From Chitinophaga niabensis (GTDB lineage: Bacteria > Bacteroidota > Bacteroidia > Chitinophagales > Chitinophagaceae): a stretch of 64,000 nt of DNA. Positions 50,687 to 59,813 of this stretch are shown here, piece after piece. A program made the position numbers and the translations under genes. The stretch's first letter is position 1. Each line of letters starts with the position of its first letter. Below the pieces are notes generated by a model. That model was not told the DNA's origin, did not search any database, and saw only the letters and a program-made list of their open reading frames with translations. Where the stretch lies: assembly GCF_039545795.1 (NCBI RefSeq), contig NZ_CP154260.1, forward strand, positions 3,601,001 through 3,665,000, written 5' to 3'.

Positions 50687-51393
50687 AAATATCTCATTAT
50701 TCAGGAAAGAACAAAATGCTGTTAGCGGTTGATTGCATCATTTTCGGATTCGATGGAACAGAATTAAAACTATTACTGATAAAAAGAGGATTTGAACCTG
50801 AGCAGGGCCGCTGGAGCCTCATGGGCGGATTTGTACAGCCGAAGGAAACATTGGATAATGCCGCTGCCCGCATCCTGCACGAACTGACAGGATTGAAGGA
50901 TGTATACATGGAACAACTGCATGCCTTCGGGGAAGTAGAACGCGATCCCATTGAAAGAACAGTATCCGTGGTATACACCAGCCTGATAGATATCAATGAG
51001 TATAAAAAACAGATCAATAACGACTTCCATTCTGAATGGTTCCCGCTGAAAAAGATACCATCCCTGATCTTTGACCACCGGGATATGGTGGAAATGGCAA
51101 AAGAAAAGCTGCGCTATAAAGCAGCCTTCCACCCCATTGTATTTGAAATGCTGCCGGAGAAATTCACCCTCCCGCAACTCCAAAGCCTGTATGAAGGGAT
51201 CTACGGCTCCCTGATGGACAAAAGGAACTTCTCCCGGAAAGTATTGTCAACCGGACTATTAATAAAACAGAAGGACAAGGAACGTTTAAGTTCCAAAAGA
51301 GGCGCTTTTTACTACAAACTGGATAAGCGCAAATACCAGACAAAATTCAATGCCTTCCTGAATTTTATTCCCAATCCCAACAATCTTAACTAA
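50683..51393 (+). CDS. araR: NUDIX-type transcriptional regulator AraR
   Basis: 236 residues. N-terminal NUDIX fold (about 10-145: LAVDCIIFGFDGTELKLLLIKRG, GGFVQPKETLDNAAARILHELTG). The Nudix box is degraded: REUXEE is replaced by RILHEL, so it should sense a ligand and not hydrolyse. The C-terminal winged helix (about 160-230) ends FNAFLNFIPNP. This architecture is the Bacteroidota AraR type controlling L-arabinose genes. GTG start 50683 gives a 4-base overlap with the GH127 stop; Met12 is the alternative start. Confidence 0.9.
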   Translation: MKISHYSGKNKMLLAVDCIIFGFDGTELKLLLIKRGFEPEQGRWSLMGGFVQPKETLDNAAARILHELTGLKDVYMEQLHAFGEVERDPIERTVSVVYTSLIDINEYKKQINNDFHSEWFPLKKIPSLIFDHRDMVEMAKEKLRYKAAFHPIVFEMLPEKFTLPQLQSLYEGIYGSLMDKRNFSRKVLSTGLLIKQKDKERLSSKRGAFYYKLDKRKYQTKFNAFLNFIPNPNNLN

Positions 51394-51472
51394 TTTTTTT
51401 TCCAGATAATGGAAAAGATGGGAATTTTTTTGCTACTTTACTTAAGTGTCGCATTGACAATAATAATTCCAC

Positions 51473-53104
51473 ATGAAAGATTCTTATGTAATAGGGGTAG
51501 ATTATGGCACAGATTCTGTCCGCTCCATTCTTGTAAATGCCCATACCGGGGAGGAGATCTCCGCAGCAGTATTTTATTATCCGCGCTGGAAGGATGGCCT
51601 GTATTGTGATGCCGCCAGGAATCGTTTCCGGCAGCATCCGCTGGACTACCAGGAAGGGCTGGAACATACTATCCGTACCTGTTTAAAACTGGCCGGGCCA
51701 GCTGCCGCCCGTGCGGTACGTGCTATTTCTGTAGATACAACAGGTTCCACACCGGTGGCAGTGGATGAAAGCGGAACGCCCCTGGCTTTAACCCCGGGAT
51801 TTGAACAGAATCCCAATGCCATGTTTGTGCTGTGGAAAGATCATACGGCTACAAAAGAAGCCGCGCAGATCAATGCGCATGCTGCCAGCTTTCCTGTAAA
51901 CTACCTGCAGTTTGTAGGCGGCATTTATTCCTCCGAATGGTTCTGGGCCAAACTCCTGCATGTTTTAAGAGTGGATGAACAGGTGCGCAGCGCCTGCCAT
52001 TCCTGGGTGGAACATTGCGACTGGATACCTTTCCTCCTTACAGGCGGCACACATATTTCTCAAATGAAACGCGGTACCTGCAGCGCAGGACATAAAGCAT
52101 TGTGGGCTGCGGAATTTAATGGCCTGCCGCCGAATGAATTCTTTTCTTCGCTGGACCCACTGCTGAACTGTTATACCTCCCGCCTCTTCTCACAAACCTA
52201 TACGGCAGATAAAGCCGCAGGGCACCTTGCTCCCGCATGGGCAGAACGCCTTGGTCTTTCTACGGAAGTACTGGTAGGTACCGGCGCATTTGATGCACAC
52301 ATGGGAGCTGTTGGCGGTCAGATAGAACCTTATCATCTCAGTAAAGTAATGGGCACTTCTACCTGCGATATGCTGGTAGCGCCCGTGGATGAAGTAGCCG
52401 GTAAACTTGTGAAAGGTATCTGCGGACAGGTACCAGGCTCTGTGATCCCAGGTATGATGGGTATGGAAGCAGGCCAGAGTTCTTTCGGCGATGCCTATGC
52501 ATGGTTCAGAGACCTGCTTAGCTGGCCACTCCAATATTTTAAACAACCTGCGGATATCATTGAGCAACTCATACCGGAATTGACTAAACAGGCAGCATTA
52601 ATTCCTCCGGAAGAACATACCGGCATTGCACTGGATTGGCTGAATGGCAGACGCACACCGGATGCCAATCAATTGCTCAAAGGTGCCATCACTGGTTTAG
52701 ACCTTGCCAGCAGTGCCCCACAAATATTCCGTTCCATTATTGAATCCACCTGCTTTGGCGCCAAAGCGATTGCAGACAGGTTTAACCAGGAAGGGATTCC
52801 TGTAAAAGGCCTGATAGGTATGGGAGGCGTAGCAAGAAAATCACCACAGATCATGCAGATCATGGCGGACGTAATGAATATGCCATTGCGCATTCACCGT
52901 TCTGATCAAACCTGCGCAGCCGGTGCAGCGATGTTTGCTGCTACAGTAGCAGGGATCTATGATAAAGTAGAAGATGCAATGCAGGCCATGGGGCAGGGTT
53001 TTGACATTACTTATCACCCCAATCCCGCACATGCGGCCATCTATGCAAAACGTTATCAGCAATACCAGGCATTAGGAAATTTCATCGAACAACAAACCGT
53101 ATGA
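51473..53104 (+). CDS. araB: Ribulokinase
   Basis: 543 residues, FGGY kinase. N-terminal VIGVDYGTDSVRSILVNAHTGEE (ATP-side phosphate loop), ISVDTTGSTPVAVDE, MGTSTCDMLV, the second FGGY half with GLIGMGGVARKSPQIMQIMADVM and CAAGAAMFAATVAG. Phosphorylates L-ribulose to L-ribulose 5-phosphate. Length as in enteric AraB (about 560). Stop overlaps araD by 4 bases. The upstream 79-base gap has the TTAAGTGT motif. Confidence 0.96.
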   Translation: MKDSYVIGVDYGTDSVRSILVNAHTGEEISAAVFYYPRWKDGLYCDAARNRFRQHPLDYQEGLEHTIRTCLKLAGPAAARAVRAISVDTTGSTPVAVDESGTPLALTPGFEQNPNAMFVLWKDHTATKEAAQINAHAASFPVNYLQFVGGIYSSEWFWAKLLHVLRVDEQVRSACHSWVEHCDWIPFLLTGGTHISQMKRGTCSAGHKALWAAEFNGLPPNEFFSSLDPLLNCYTSRLFSQTYTADKAAGHLAPAWAERLGLSTEVLVGTGAFDAHMGAVGGQIEPYHLSKVMGTSTCDMLVAPVDEVAGKLVKGICGQVPGSVIPGMMGMEAGQSSFGDAYAWFRDLLSWPLQYFKQPADIIEQLIPELTKQAALIPPEEHTGIALDWLNGRRTPDANQLLKGAITGLDLASSAPQIFRSIIESTCFGAKAIADRFNQEGIPVKGLIGMGGVARKSPQIMQIMADVMNMPLRIHRSDQTCAAGAAMFAATVAGIYDKVEDAMQAMGQGFDITYHPNPAHAAIYAKRYQQYQALGNFIEQQTV

Positions 53105-53802
53105 AAAGTAAATACCAGCAATTGAAAGAAACCGCCTATGCCGCTAATATGCAATTACCGGCACTGGACCTGGTGCTTTTTACTTTCGGTAATGTGAGCG
53201 CTGCAGATCAGAACCTTGGTGTATTTGCCATCAAACCCAGTGGTGTGCCTTATACGGAACTCACTGTTGACAGTATGGTGATCGTGGATTTTGAGGGCAA
53301 TACCGTTGAAGGTGATCTGCGTCCTTCCTCTGATACCCGTACACATGCCGTATTATACAAACACTGGAAGAACATCGGCGGCATTGTGCACACACATTCC
53401 CTCTATGCCACAGCATGGGCACAAACCTTACAGGACATCCCCATCTATGGCACCACACATGCAGATCATACCACGGCAGACATTCCATGCGCTCCTCCTA
53501 TGTCTGACGAAATGATAGCCGGCAACTATGAATACCAGACCGGCTTCCAGATCATGCAGGCACTGGAAGAAAGAGGAATGAACTACGAAGAAGTGGAAAT
53601 GATCCTCGTAGGCAATCATGCTCCTTTCACCTGGGGGAAAACAGCTGAGAAAGCAGTATACAACAGCGCAGTACTGGAAAACATTGCTCATATGGCATTC
53701 CTTACGCAACAGATCCGCCTGGATGCACCACGCTTAAAGGATGCACTGATCAAAAAACATTATGAACGAAAACATGGCCCGGATTCCTATTACGGCCAAT
53801 AA
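53101..53802 (+). CDS. araD: L-ribulose-5-phosphate 4-epimerase
   Basis: 233 residues, class II aldolase fold. Zinc ligands in GGIVHTHSLYATAWAQ (His-x-His) and the third His near VGNHAPFTWG; phosphate site GNVSAAD and KPSGVPY; GTTHADHT active-site stretch. Converts L-ribulose 5-phosphate to D-xylulose 5-phosphate for the pentose phosphate pathway. Length equals E. coli AraD (231). Ten bases separate it from araA. Confidence 0.96.
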   Translation: MKSKYQQLKETAYAANMQLPALDLVLFTFGNVSAADQNLGVFAIKPSGVPYTELTVDSMVIVDFEGNTVEGDLRPSSDTRTHAVLYKHWKNIGGIVHTHSLYATAWAQTLQDIPIYGTTHADHTTADIPCAPPMSDEMIAGNYEYQTGFQIMQALEERGMNYEEVEMILVGNHAPFTWGKTAEKAVYNSAVLENIAHMAFLTQQIRLDAPRLKDALIKKHYERKHGPDSYYGQ

Positions 53803-53811
53803 ACTTTAAAC

Positions 53812-55314
53812 ATGAGTGAACTTAAGCAACTGGAAGTATGGTTTGTAACCGGAAGTCAGCACCTATATGGAGAAGAAACATTATTACAGGTAGCGGAACA
53901 CGCAAAGGTGATCGCAGCAGCGCTGAATGATTCACCGGAAATACCGGTATCCATCGTTTGGAAACCTACGCTGAAATCAACAGAGGAGATCAGCCACCTC
54001 ATCGTGGAAGCCAATAGCACCAAACAGGTGATAGGGCTCATAGCATGGATGCATACCTTCTCCCCTGCTAAAATGTGGATAGGCGGACTGAAGGCTTTGC
54101 AAAAACCTTTATTGCACCTGCACACACAGTTCAACCGTGATATCCCCTGGGGCACTATAGACATGGATTTCATGAACCTCAACCAGAGTGCGCATGGCGA
54201 CCGGGAATTTGGTTTCATGGTGAGCCGTCTGCGTATGAACAGGAAAGTAACAGCAGGCCACTGGCAGGACCCCGAAGTGATCAAAGATATCAATGCCTGG
54301 ACACGTACTGCAGCAGGCTGGCACGACTGGCAGGGTGCACGTTTTGTACGTTTCGGTGACAACATGCGTTTTGTGGCGGTAACAGATGGTGATAAAGTAG
54401 AAGCAGAATACAAATTCGGTTATTCTGTAAATACACATGGCATCGGCGATCTCACCAAGGTGATAGATGCTGTGAGTACACATGCTGTAGATGTACTCGT
54501 AAAAGAATACGAAGACCGTTATGCATTGGCCAGTTCTTTACGCAAAGGCAATGAACAGCATGCTGCATTACGGGAAGCCGCACGCATTGAACTAGGTTTA
54601 CAGGCGTTCCTGGAAGACGGGAACTTCAAAGGTTTTACAGATACATTTGAAGACCTGCATGGCATGCAGCAATTACCGGGCATTGCCGCGCAACGCCTCA
54701 TGGCAAAAGGTTACGGCTTTGCGGGAGAAGGAGACTGGAAAACGGCCGCATTGGTACGTGCCATGAAAGTAATGGGCAGCGGCCTGCCGGGTGGCAACTC
54801 CTTCATGGAAGACTATACCTATCATTTCAACCCGGATAACTCCATGGTACTGGGCTCACACATGCTGGAGATCTGCGAATCCATTGCAGAAGGCCAAGCT
54901 TCCTGTGAAATACATCCTTTGGGCATTGGCGGCAAATCAGATCCCGTTCGCCTGGTGTTCAATGCAGCAGCAGGCCCTGCCCTGAATGCTTCCATTGTGG
55001 ATATGGGCAACCGCTTCCGCTTAATTGTCAATGAAGTGATGGCGGTTAAACCCATGCATAATTTACCTAAACTTCCTGTAGCAAGGGTGCTCTGGAAACC
55101 TTATCCTGACATGAAAACAGGTTGTGCCGCATGGATCCTTGCAGGAGGTGCACATCATACCTGTTACAGTCAGAATTTAACTTCTACACAGCTGGAAGAC
55201 TTTGCGGAGATCGCGAACATAGAATGTGTGCTGATCGATAAACATACCCAACTCCGGCAACTGAAAAATGAATTACGATGGAATGAAGCGGCCTACATGA
55301 TCAATCCAAAATAA
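53812..55314 (+). CDS. araA: L-arabinose isomerase
   Basis: 500 residues, the same length as E. coli AraA. Typical start [17 protein letters not shown], manganese-site Glu in [26 protein letters not shown], then the metal-site Glu in [11 protein letters not shown] and His in [12 protein letters not shown]. Converts L-arabinose to L-ribulose, first intracellular step. Cytoplasmic. Confidence 0.97.
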   Translation: MSELKQLEVWFVTGSQHLYGEETLLQVAEHAKVIAAALNDSPEIPVSIVWKPTLKSTEEISHLIVEANSTKQVIGLIAWMHTFSPAKMWIGGLKALQKPLLHLHTQFNRDIPWGTIDMDFMNLNQSAHGDREFGFMVSRLRMNRKVTAGHWQDPEVIKDINAWTRTAAGWHDWQGARFVRFGDNMRFVAVTDGDKVEAEYKFGYSVNTHGIGDLTKVIDAVSTHAVDVLVKEYEDRYALASSLRKGNEQHAALREAARIELGLQAFLEDGNFKGFTDTFEDLHGMQQLPGIAAQRLMAKGYGFAGEGDWKTAALVRAMKVMGSGLPGGNSFMEDYTYHFNPDNSMVLGSHMLEICESIAEGQASCEIHPLGIGGKSDPVRLVFNAAAGPALNASIVDMGNRFRLIVNEVMAVKPMHNLPKLPVARVLWKPYPDMKTGCAAWILAGGAHHTCYSQNLTSTQLEDFAEIANIECVLIDKHTQLRQLKNELRWNEAAYMINPK

Positions 55315-55331
55315 TAATCAGCCAACACGTT

Positions 55332-57020
55332 ATGAGCAATCACCTCGCATTATCAGACTATCTGGTGTTTATCACCTATTTCCTGCTTGTTGCTTCCTTT
55401 GGATACTGGATATACCGCAGAAAGCAAAAGGCTTCCCTGAACACAAAAGACTTCTTCCTGGCAGAAGGCTCCCTTACCTGGTGGGCCATCGGCGCATCCC
55501 TCATTGCTTCCAATATTTCCGCGGAGCAGTTCATTGGTATGAGCGGAGAAGGATTTTTTGTGGGCATAGCCGTCGCGGCTTATGAATGGATCGCAGCCAT
55601 TGCACTGATCATTATTGCAGTATGGTTCATCCCGGTGTACCTGAAGAACAAGATCTACACCATGCCGCAATTCCTGAAAATGCGGTATAATGAAACGGTA
55701 GCGCTGATCATGGCGGTGTTCTGGTTGTTCCTCTATGTGTTTGTGAACCTTACTTCCATTCTCTACCTGGGTGCTGTGGCCATCAATGGACTGGCCGGCG
55801 GAGAATACCTGCATGTTATTATGTTAGGGCTGGCATTCTTTGCACTGATCATTACCCTTGGCGGTATGAAAGTGATCGGCTATACGGATGTGATACAGGT
55901 AGCTGTACTGATCATCGGCGGGCTGGCCACTACTTATCTTGCCCTTACCATGGTATCGGAAAAGTTCGGTCTTGGCAGCGATGCCATTGCTGGTTTTAAA
56001 GTAATGATGAAGGACGCACCGGAGCATTTTAAAATGATCCTGCCTAAACCTACAGCAGCATCTACCCAGATTGAAATTGACAGGTATGTGGTGCTCCCCG
56101 GTATTGCCATGTATTTTGCAGGCCAGTGGATCGTGAACCTCAATTACTGGGGCTGTAACCAATATATCACACAACGTGCGCTGGGTGCTAACCTGGAAAC
56201 CGCCCGTACCGGCATCCTCTTTGCAGGTTTCCTGAAACTGATGATGCCTGTGATAGTAATGCTGCCTGGTATTGCTGCATATGTATTATACAAGAATGGT
56301 CACCTTCCCCAACTGGAAGGCGGCAGTAAGGATGGTGCGTATTCCGCTATCCTGGGCTTTCTTCCCAATGGGCTGAAAGGTTTATCCATTGCCGCATTAA
56401 CCGCTGCCATTGTGGCTTCGCTGGCTGGTAAGGCCAATAGTATCTCTACTATTTTCACGCTGGATATTTACAAGAAATACTTTGATAAAGAAGCAGATGA
56501 GAAAAAGCTGGTATGGGTCGGCAGGGCTACCATCTGGCTGGCGATGCTCATTGCCGTGATCTTTACCTGGGAGGACCTGCTGGGCATAGGGGGTGAAGGA
56601 GGATTTACCTTTATCCAGAAATATACCGGGTTTATCAGTCCCGGGGTATTTGCGATGTTCATCCTGGGTATGTTCTGGAAAAGGACTACCGGGGTAGCAG
56701 CCATTGCAGGTGTGCTTACCGGGTTCCTGCTCTCTGTTTTCTTCAATAGTTTTGCTGTGCCTATGTTTGGCACCAACACTTTATTCTATACCGCTTATCC
56801 TGATGGTAAGGGTGGTTTTGTGATCCCCTTCCTCATCTGTATGGGCCTCTCCTTCCTGTTCACCATGATTGTGATGGTATTGCTCAGTCTTGCCGGGCCA
56901 AAGGTAAATCCAAAGGCATTTGAACTGGATAAGGAGATGTTTAAACTGAAGCCCACCACGATTGTAATGATTGTGTTAACATTGATGATCCTTACGGCGT
57001 TGTACGCAAAATTCTGGTAA
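55332..57020 (+). CDS. SSS-family sodium:sugar symporter, probably for L-arabinose
   Basis: 562 residues, 14 predicted membrane helices. SGLT signature: DFFLAEGSLTWWAIGASLIASNISAEQFIGMSGEGF, with the Asn and Gln that line the sugar site in vSGLT-type proteins; SLAGKANSISTIFTLDIYKKYF is the conserved SSS helix 10 motif. Sodium-driven uptake of L-arabinose is inferred from location, 17 bases after araA. The outer-membrane gate is not encoded in the window. Confidence 0.93.
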   Translation: MSNHLALSDYLVFITYFLLVASFGYWIYRRKQKASLNTKDFFLAEGSLTWWAIGASLIASNISAEQFIGMSGEGFFVGIAVAAYEWIAAIALIIIAVWFIPVYLKNKIYTMPQFLKMRYNETVALIMAVFWLFLYVFVNLTSILYLGAVAINGLAGGEYLHVIMLGLAFFALIITLGGMKVIGYTDVIQVAVLIIGGLATTYLALTMVSEKFGLGSDAIAGFKVMMKDAPEHFKMILPKPTAASTQIEIDRYVVLPGIAMYFAGQWIVNLNYWGCNQYITQRALGANLETARTGILFAGFLKLMMPVIVMLPGIAAYVLYKNGHLPQLEGGSKDGAYSAILGFLPNGLKGLSIAALTAAIVASLAGKANSISTIFTLDIYKKYFDKEADEKKLVWVGRATIWLAMLIAVIFTWEDLLGIGGEGGFTFIQKYTGFISPGVFAMFILGMFWKRTTGVAAIAGVLTGFLLSVFFNSFAVPMFGTNTLFYTAYPDGKGGFVIPFLICMGLSFLFTMIVMVLLSLAGPKVNPKAFELDKEMFKLKPTTIVMIVLTLMILTALYAKFW

Positions 57021-57041
57021 ACTTTTTGTAATTATGTCGCC

Positions 57042-57941
57042 ATGATAAGTGCATTGATGATCATCGGCAGCATAATTGCCCAACCGGATACCAGCATTAT
57101 ACTTTCTGAACAATCAGAACACCGTGTAGCCATTGCTGATATCAATACGAAGAAAATTACCTGGGAATGGAAACCAGCATCTTCCAACGTAAAACCGGAG
57201 CATGCCAAATGGTTTTCCAGTATCAGTGATGCCAAACTGGTGTATGACGGGAAATATGTGCTCACGGTTGCCTCCGGTGGCGGCGTGGCATTGATCCGTA
57301 TTGCGGATAAGAAAACCGTGTTCTATGCTTACGCAGGTGGCAATACCCACTCCGCGGAGTTACTGCCGGATGGAAATATTGTTGCGGCGTCCAGCCATGG
57401 GAATTTCCTGATGCTGTTTAAAGTGGATACCCTCCATTTCCCGGAGAATGTATATACCAAAAAGGTGTTCATTGAATTCGGGCATAATGCGGTGTGGGAC
57501 AATAAACGCCAGCTGTTATGGTCTGCGGGGCTGAGCCAGTTGAAATCTTTCACTTATAATTTCAATTGTTTGCAACCGGATCTGGTACTAAAAGATTCCA
57601 TTCCCCTCGAAGGCACTGAAGCGCATGATCTCTTTCCCGTTTATGGAAAAGATGCTTTGTGGCTGACCAATAACGAAGGGGTGTACCAGTTTGATATTGC
57701 AACAAAGAAGATCACAAGGGCGGATGTACCACAAAGTAAAATAAAGAGCGTATCATCCGGCCCTGCAGGTTATCCGGTGATTGTGCTGCAGCCTAATGAA
57801 TCCTGGTGGTCCAATGAAGTGCTGGATGCACAAGGCAAGCCGGTATTTAGTCAGAAGGGATTGAGGATCTACAAGGCGCGCTGGAACCTGGTGAATACAT
57901 TCAGTTATCCGGCGAATGATGTAATAAAAGTTTGCAAATAA
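57042..57941 (+). CDS. Secreted beta-propeller-like protein (DUF6528-like)
   Basis: 299 residues. Weak signal peptide (MISALMIIGSIIAQ), then WD-like repeats: HRVAIADINTKKITWEW, KYVLTVASGGGVALIRIADKKT, NTHSAELLPDGNIVAASSHGN, HNAVWDNKRQLLWSAGL. It resembles DUF6528 proteins, about which little is known. Last gene of the arabinose operon, before the 112-base inverted repeat. May bind a glycan or an arabinose-containing product; no catalytic motif is seen. Confidence 0.72.
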   Translation: MISALMIIGSIIAQPDTSIILSEQSEHRVAIADINTKKITWEWKPASSNVKPEHAKWFSSISDAKLVYDGKYVLTVASGGGVALIRIADKKTVFYAYAGGNTHSAELLPDGNIVAASSHGNFLMLFKVDTLHFPENVYTKKVFIEFGHNAVWDNKRQLLWSAGLSQLKSFTYNFNCLQPDLVLKDSIPLEGTEAHDLFPVYGKDALWLTNNEGVYQFDIATKKITRADVPQSKIKSVSSGPAGYPVIVLQPNESWWSNEVLDAQGKPVFSQKGLRIYKARWNLVNTFSYPANDVIKVCK

Positions 57942-57952
57942 CTCATATAGAA

Positions 57953-58064
57953 AAGGGGGCGTCTCAAAAGTAATTTGATGAGCTTGAGAATCGCGTAAAC
58001 GAAGATTCTCTCCATCAGGTACCCGTGTAAAATCAAGTTAAAATTACTTTTGAGACACCCCCTT
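57953..58064. repeat. 112-base element with 24-base inverted ends and an inner hairpin
   Basis: Left end 57953-57976 and right end 58041-58064 are inverted copies with one mismatch (23 of 24). They enclose an inner hairpin (GAGAATC 57985-57991 with GATTCTC 58004-58010, flanked by GATG/CATC). Both ends start with a G-run (GGGGG) then GTCTCAAAAG or its T-variant. It sits between the convergent arabinose operon and the DUF885 gene. It can act as a strong bidirectional terminator. The ends also look like transposon-type terminal repeats, but no target duplication is visible. Confidence 0.75.
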
Positions 58065-58084
58065 CCTTTTGCAGGTTATTGATC

Positions 58085-59803
58085 TTATAGTTTGTAAAAC
58101 TTCCAATTCGTAGTAAAATCCTTCTTCAGGGGCTGCTTCAGCAATATCGCTCTTACCATTTCCACCGGCATCGAATTCTCCCGGATAATAGCATCATGGA
58201 ACTGCTGATACGTCATCTTACCACTATCTACCAACTCCTTTTTGAGTGCTTCAAACTGTAAGCCACCGATCATATAAGCGATCTGGTACAGCGGCCCATA
58301 ACCACCTGTAAAAGAACGGCGCACCTCTCCTTCTGCATTCGCCCTTTCATGATTCACCCGGTCCACCAGGAAATCGATGCATTGTTGTGGCGTCCATTTA
58401 TTGGTATGATAGCTGAGGGAAAAGATGATCCTTGCGCAACGGTGCATGCGCCAGAACAACATACCCATACGGTCTTCCGGTGTAACAGGGAATTTGAGGT
58501 CCCACAGTAAACGTTCCCAGTATAATGCCCAGCCTTCCGTCCAGAAGGGTGTATCAAAGTGGCGGTAAGATCTGTAACGATCGTTCATGAACTGTTGCAT
58601 GGCATGGCCCGCCAGTAACTCATGATGTACTGTAGCCCTGGAGAAATGAGGATTATTGCCCCGCATGCTCATCATTTTATCATCGTGCTGCATGGTGTTG
58701 GTGGGATAGGAAATAATAAATTCCTCTCCGCCCAAAAAGAAAGGGCTAACCAGCTGACGCTCCGGCGCCATCATACTCATACGCCAGGTTTCTTCTGCCA
58801 GTGGTGGTATGGTGATCAGGTTGTTCTTTTTGATAAAGGCAACAGATTCCTCATACAACTTCATCATAGCCTCCGGTTGTTTGGAAGGCGGCACATAAGC
58901 GTTCTTCACCTTTTCCATGGCAGCTTTCCAGTTATCACCAAAACCCATTTCGCGGGAAGCTTTCAGCATTTCTGCATCACACCAGGCAAACTCCTTATTA
59001 GCGATGGTAATAAGGTCTTCTGGCGTATAGGGGATCATTTCCTCCTGTAATTGGCGGATCAGCTCTTCCCTGCCGATGGGATTGCCAATGATACCACTGC
59101 CGTCATCTTTCTGGGATACGGCGCTTTTGCCTTTGCTGCTGAGCGCATTGGCGTAATCATTCAATAAACTATCCAATCGTTTATAAGGGGCAGGGATCCA
59201 CCAGCTGAACAAAGGATCATAACCATTGTAAAAATCAAACGTACTCTTGATGGCCTGCTGCATGCCTCTCGCAACACCCGAAGCTCTGCGGCTGAGGGCT
59301 AAAGGCATGGAACTGTCTTTCCGCAATAATGCTTTGGCGGCTATAACATCTTTGGCCAGGATATTCAATTCGCCGGCGAGCTTTTCAGCATCCGGTGCAG
59401 TACCCCGGCGGCGCATTTTCTCTACTGCATACAATCTGTCTGCAAATGGGAACCATTGCTGTACATCCTTATACTCTTTCCGCTCCTGCTCCAGCTGAAA
59501 CAGTTCATCCTTCAGATCACGCTGGAACAGCACGTAATCCACGGCAGAACCAGTGGGCAGTTTGGAGAAATCCAGTTTCGCCAATCGTTTTACATATTCA
59601 TCCTGCAATACCGTCATCCGCTCTCTGCGTTCAGGAGAGTTACGGACAAAATAGAAACGGTTCAGCGCCCCTCTGTCTGCATAGTACTGCACCATGATAT
59701 TGTTCACTTCACTGGATTGGTTATACAGGTCAGTATCCTGCGATTGTGCATAGGTGGTAAACTGTACCAGTAACAAACAGATACAGCATAAGGATTTTCT
59801 CAT
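58085..59803 (-). CDS. DUF885-family exported metallopeptidase
   Basis: 572 residues from ATG 59803 (the frame to 59833 overlaps the preceding gene). Signal peptide ends YAQ (about 20). Zinc-type motif HHELLAGHAMQ, the DUF885 H-E-x-x-(P/A)-G-H site, with the downstream Glu in FWTEGWALYWE as third ligand, then MHRCARI and GGYGPLYQIAYMIGG. Periplasmic. Last gene of the hydroxyproline operon, 10 bases after the oxidoreductase stop, so a role in releasing hydroxyproline-containing peptides is an attractive inference, not shown. Confidence 0.85.
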   Translation of the reverse strand: MRKSLCCICLLLVQFTTYAQSQDTDLYNQSSEVNNIMVQYYADRGALNRFYFVRNSPERRERMTVLQDEYVKRLAKLDFSKLPTGSAVDYVLFQRDLKDELFQLEQERKEYKDVQQWFPFADRLYAVEKMRRRGTAPDAEKLAGELNILAKDVIAAKALLRKDSSMPLALSRRASGVARGMQQAIKSTFDFYNGYDPLFSWWIPAPYKRLDSLLNDYANALSSKGKSAVSQKDDGSGIIGNPIGREELIRQLQEEMIPYTPEDLITIANKEFAWCDAEMLKASREMGFGDNWKAAMEKVKNAYVPPSKQPEAMMKLYEESVAFIKKNNLITIPPLAEETWRMSMMAPERQLVSPFFLGGEEFIISYPTNTMQHDDKMMSMRGNNPHFSRATVHHELLAGHAMQQFMNDRYRSYRHFDTPFWTEGWALYWERLLWDLKFPVTPEDRMGMLFWRMHRCARIIFSLSYHTNKWTPQQCIDFLVDRVNHERANAEGEVRRSFTGGYGPLYQIAYMIGGLQFEALKKELVDSGKMTYQQFHDAIIRENSMPVEMVRAILLKQPLKKDFTTNWKFYKL

Positions 59804-59813
59804 GATCAAAGGT

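Noticed and set aside
57940..58075. Insertion sequence at the 112-base repeat
   Set aside because: No transposase frame fits inside and no target-site duplication flanks the ends; kept only as a repeat or terminator.
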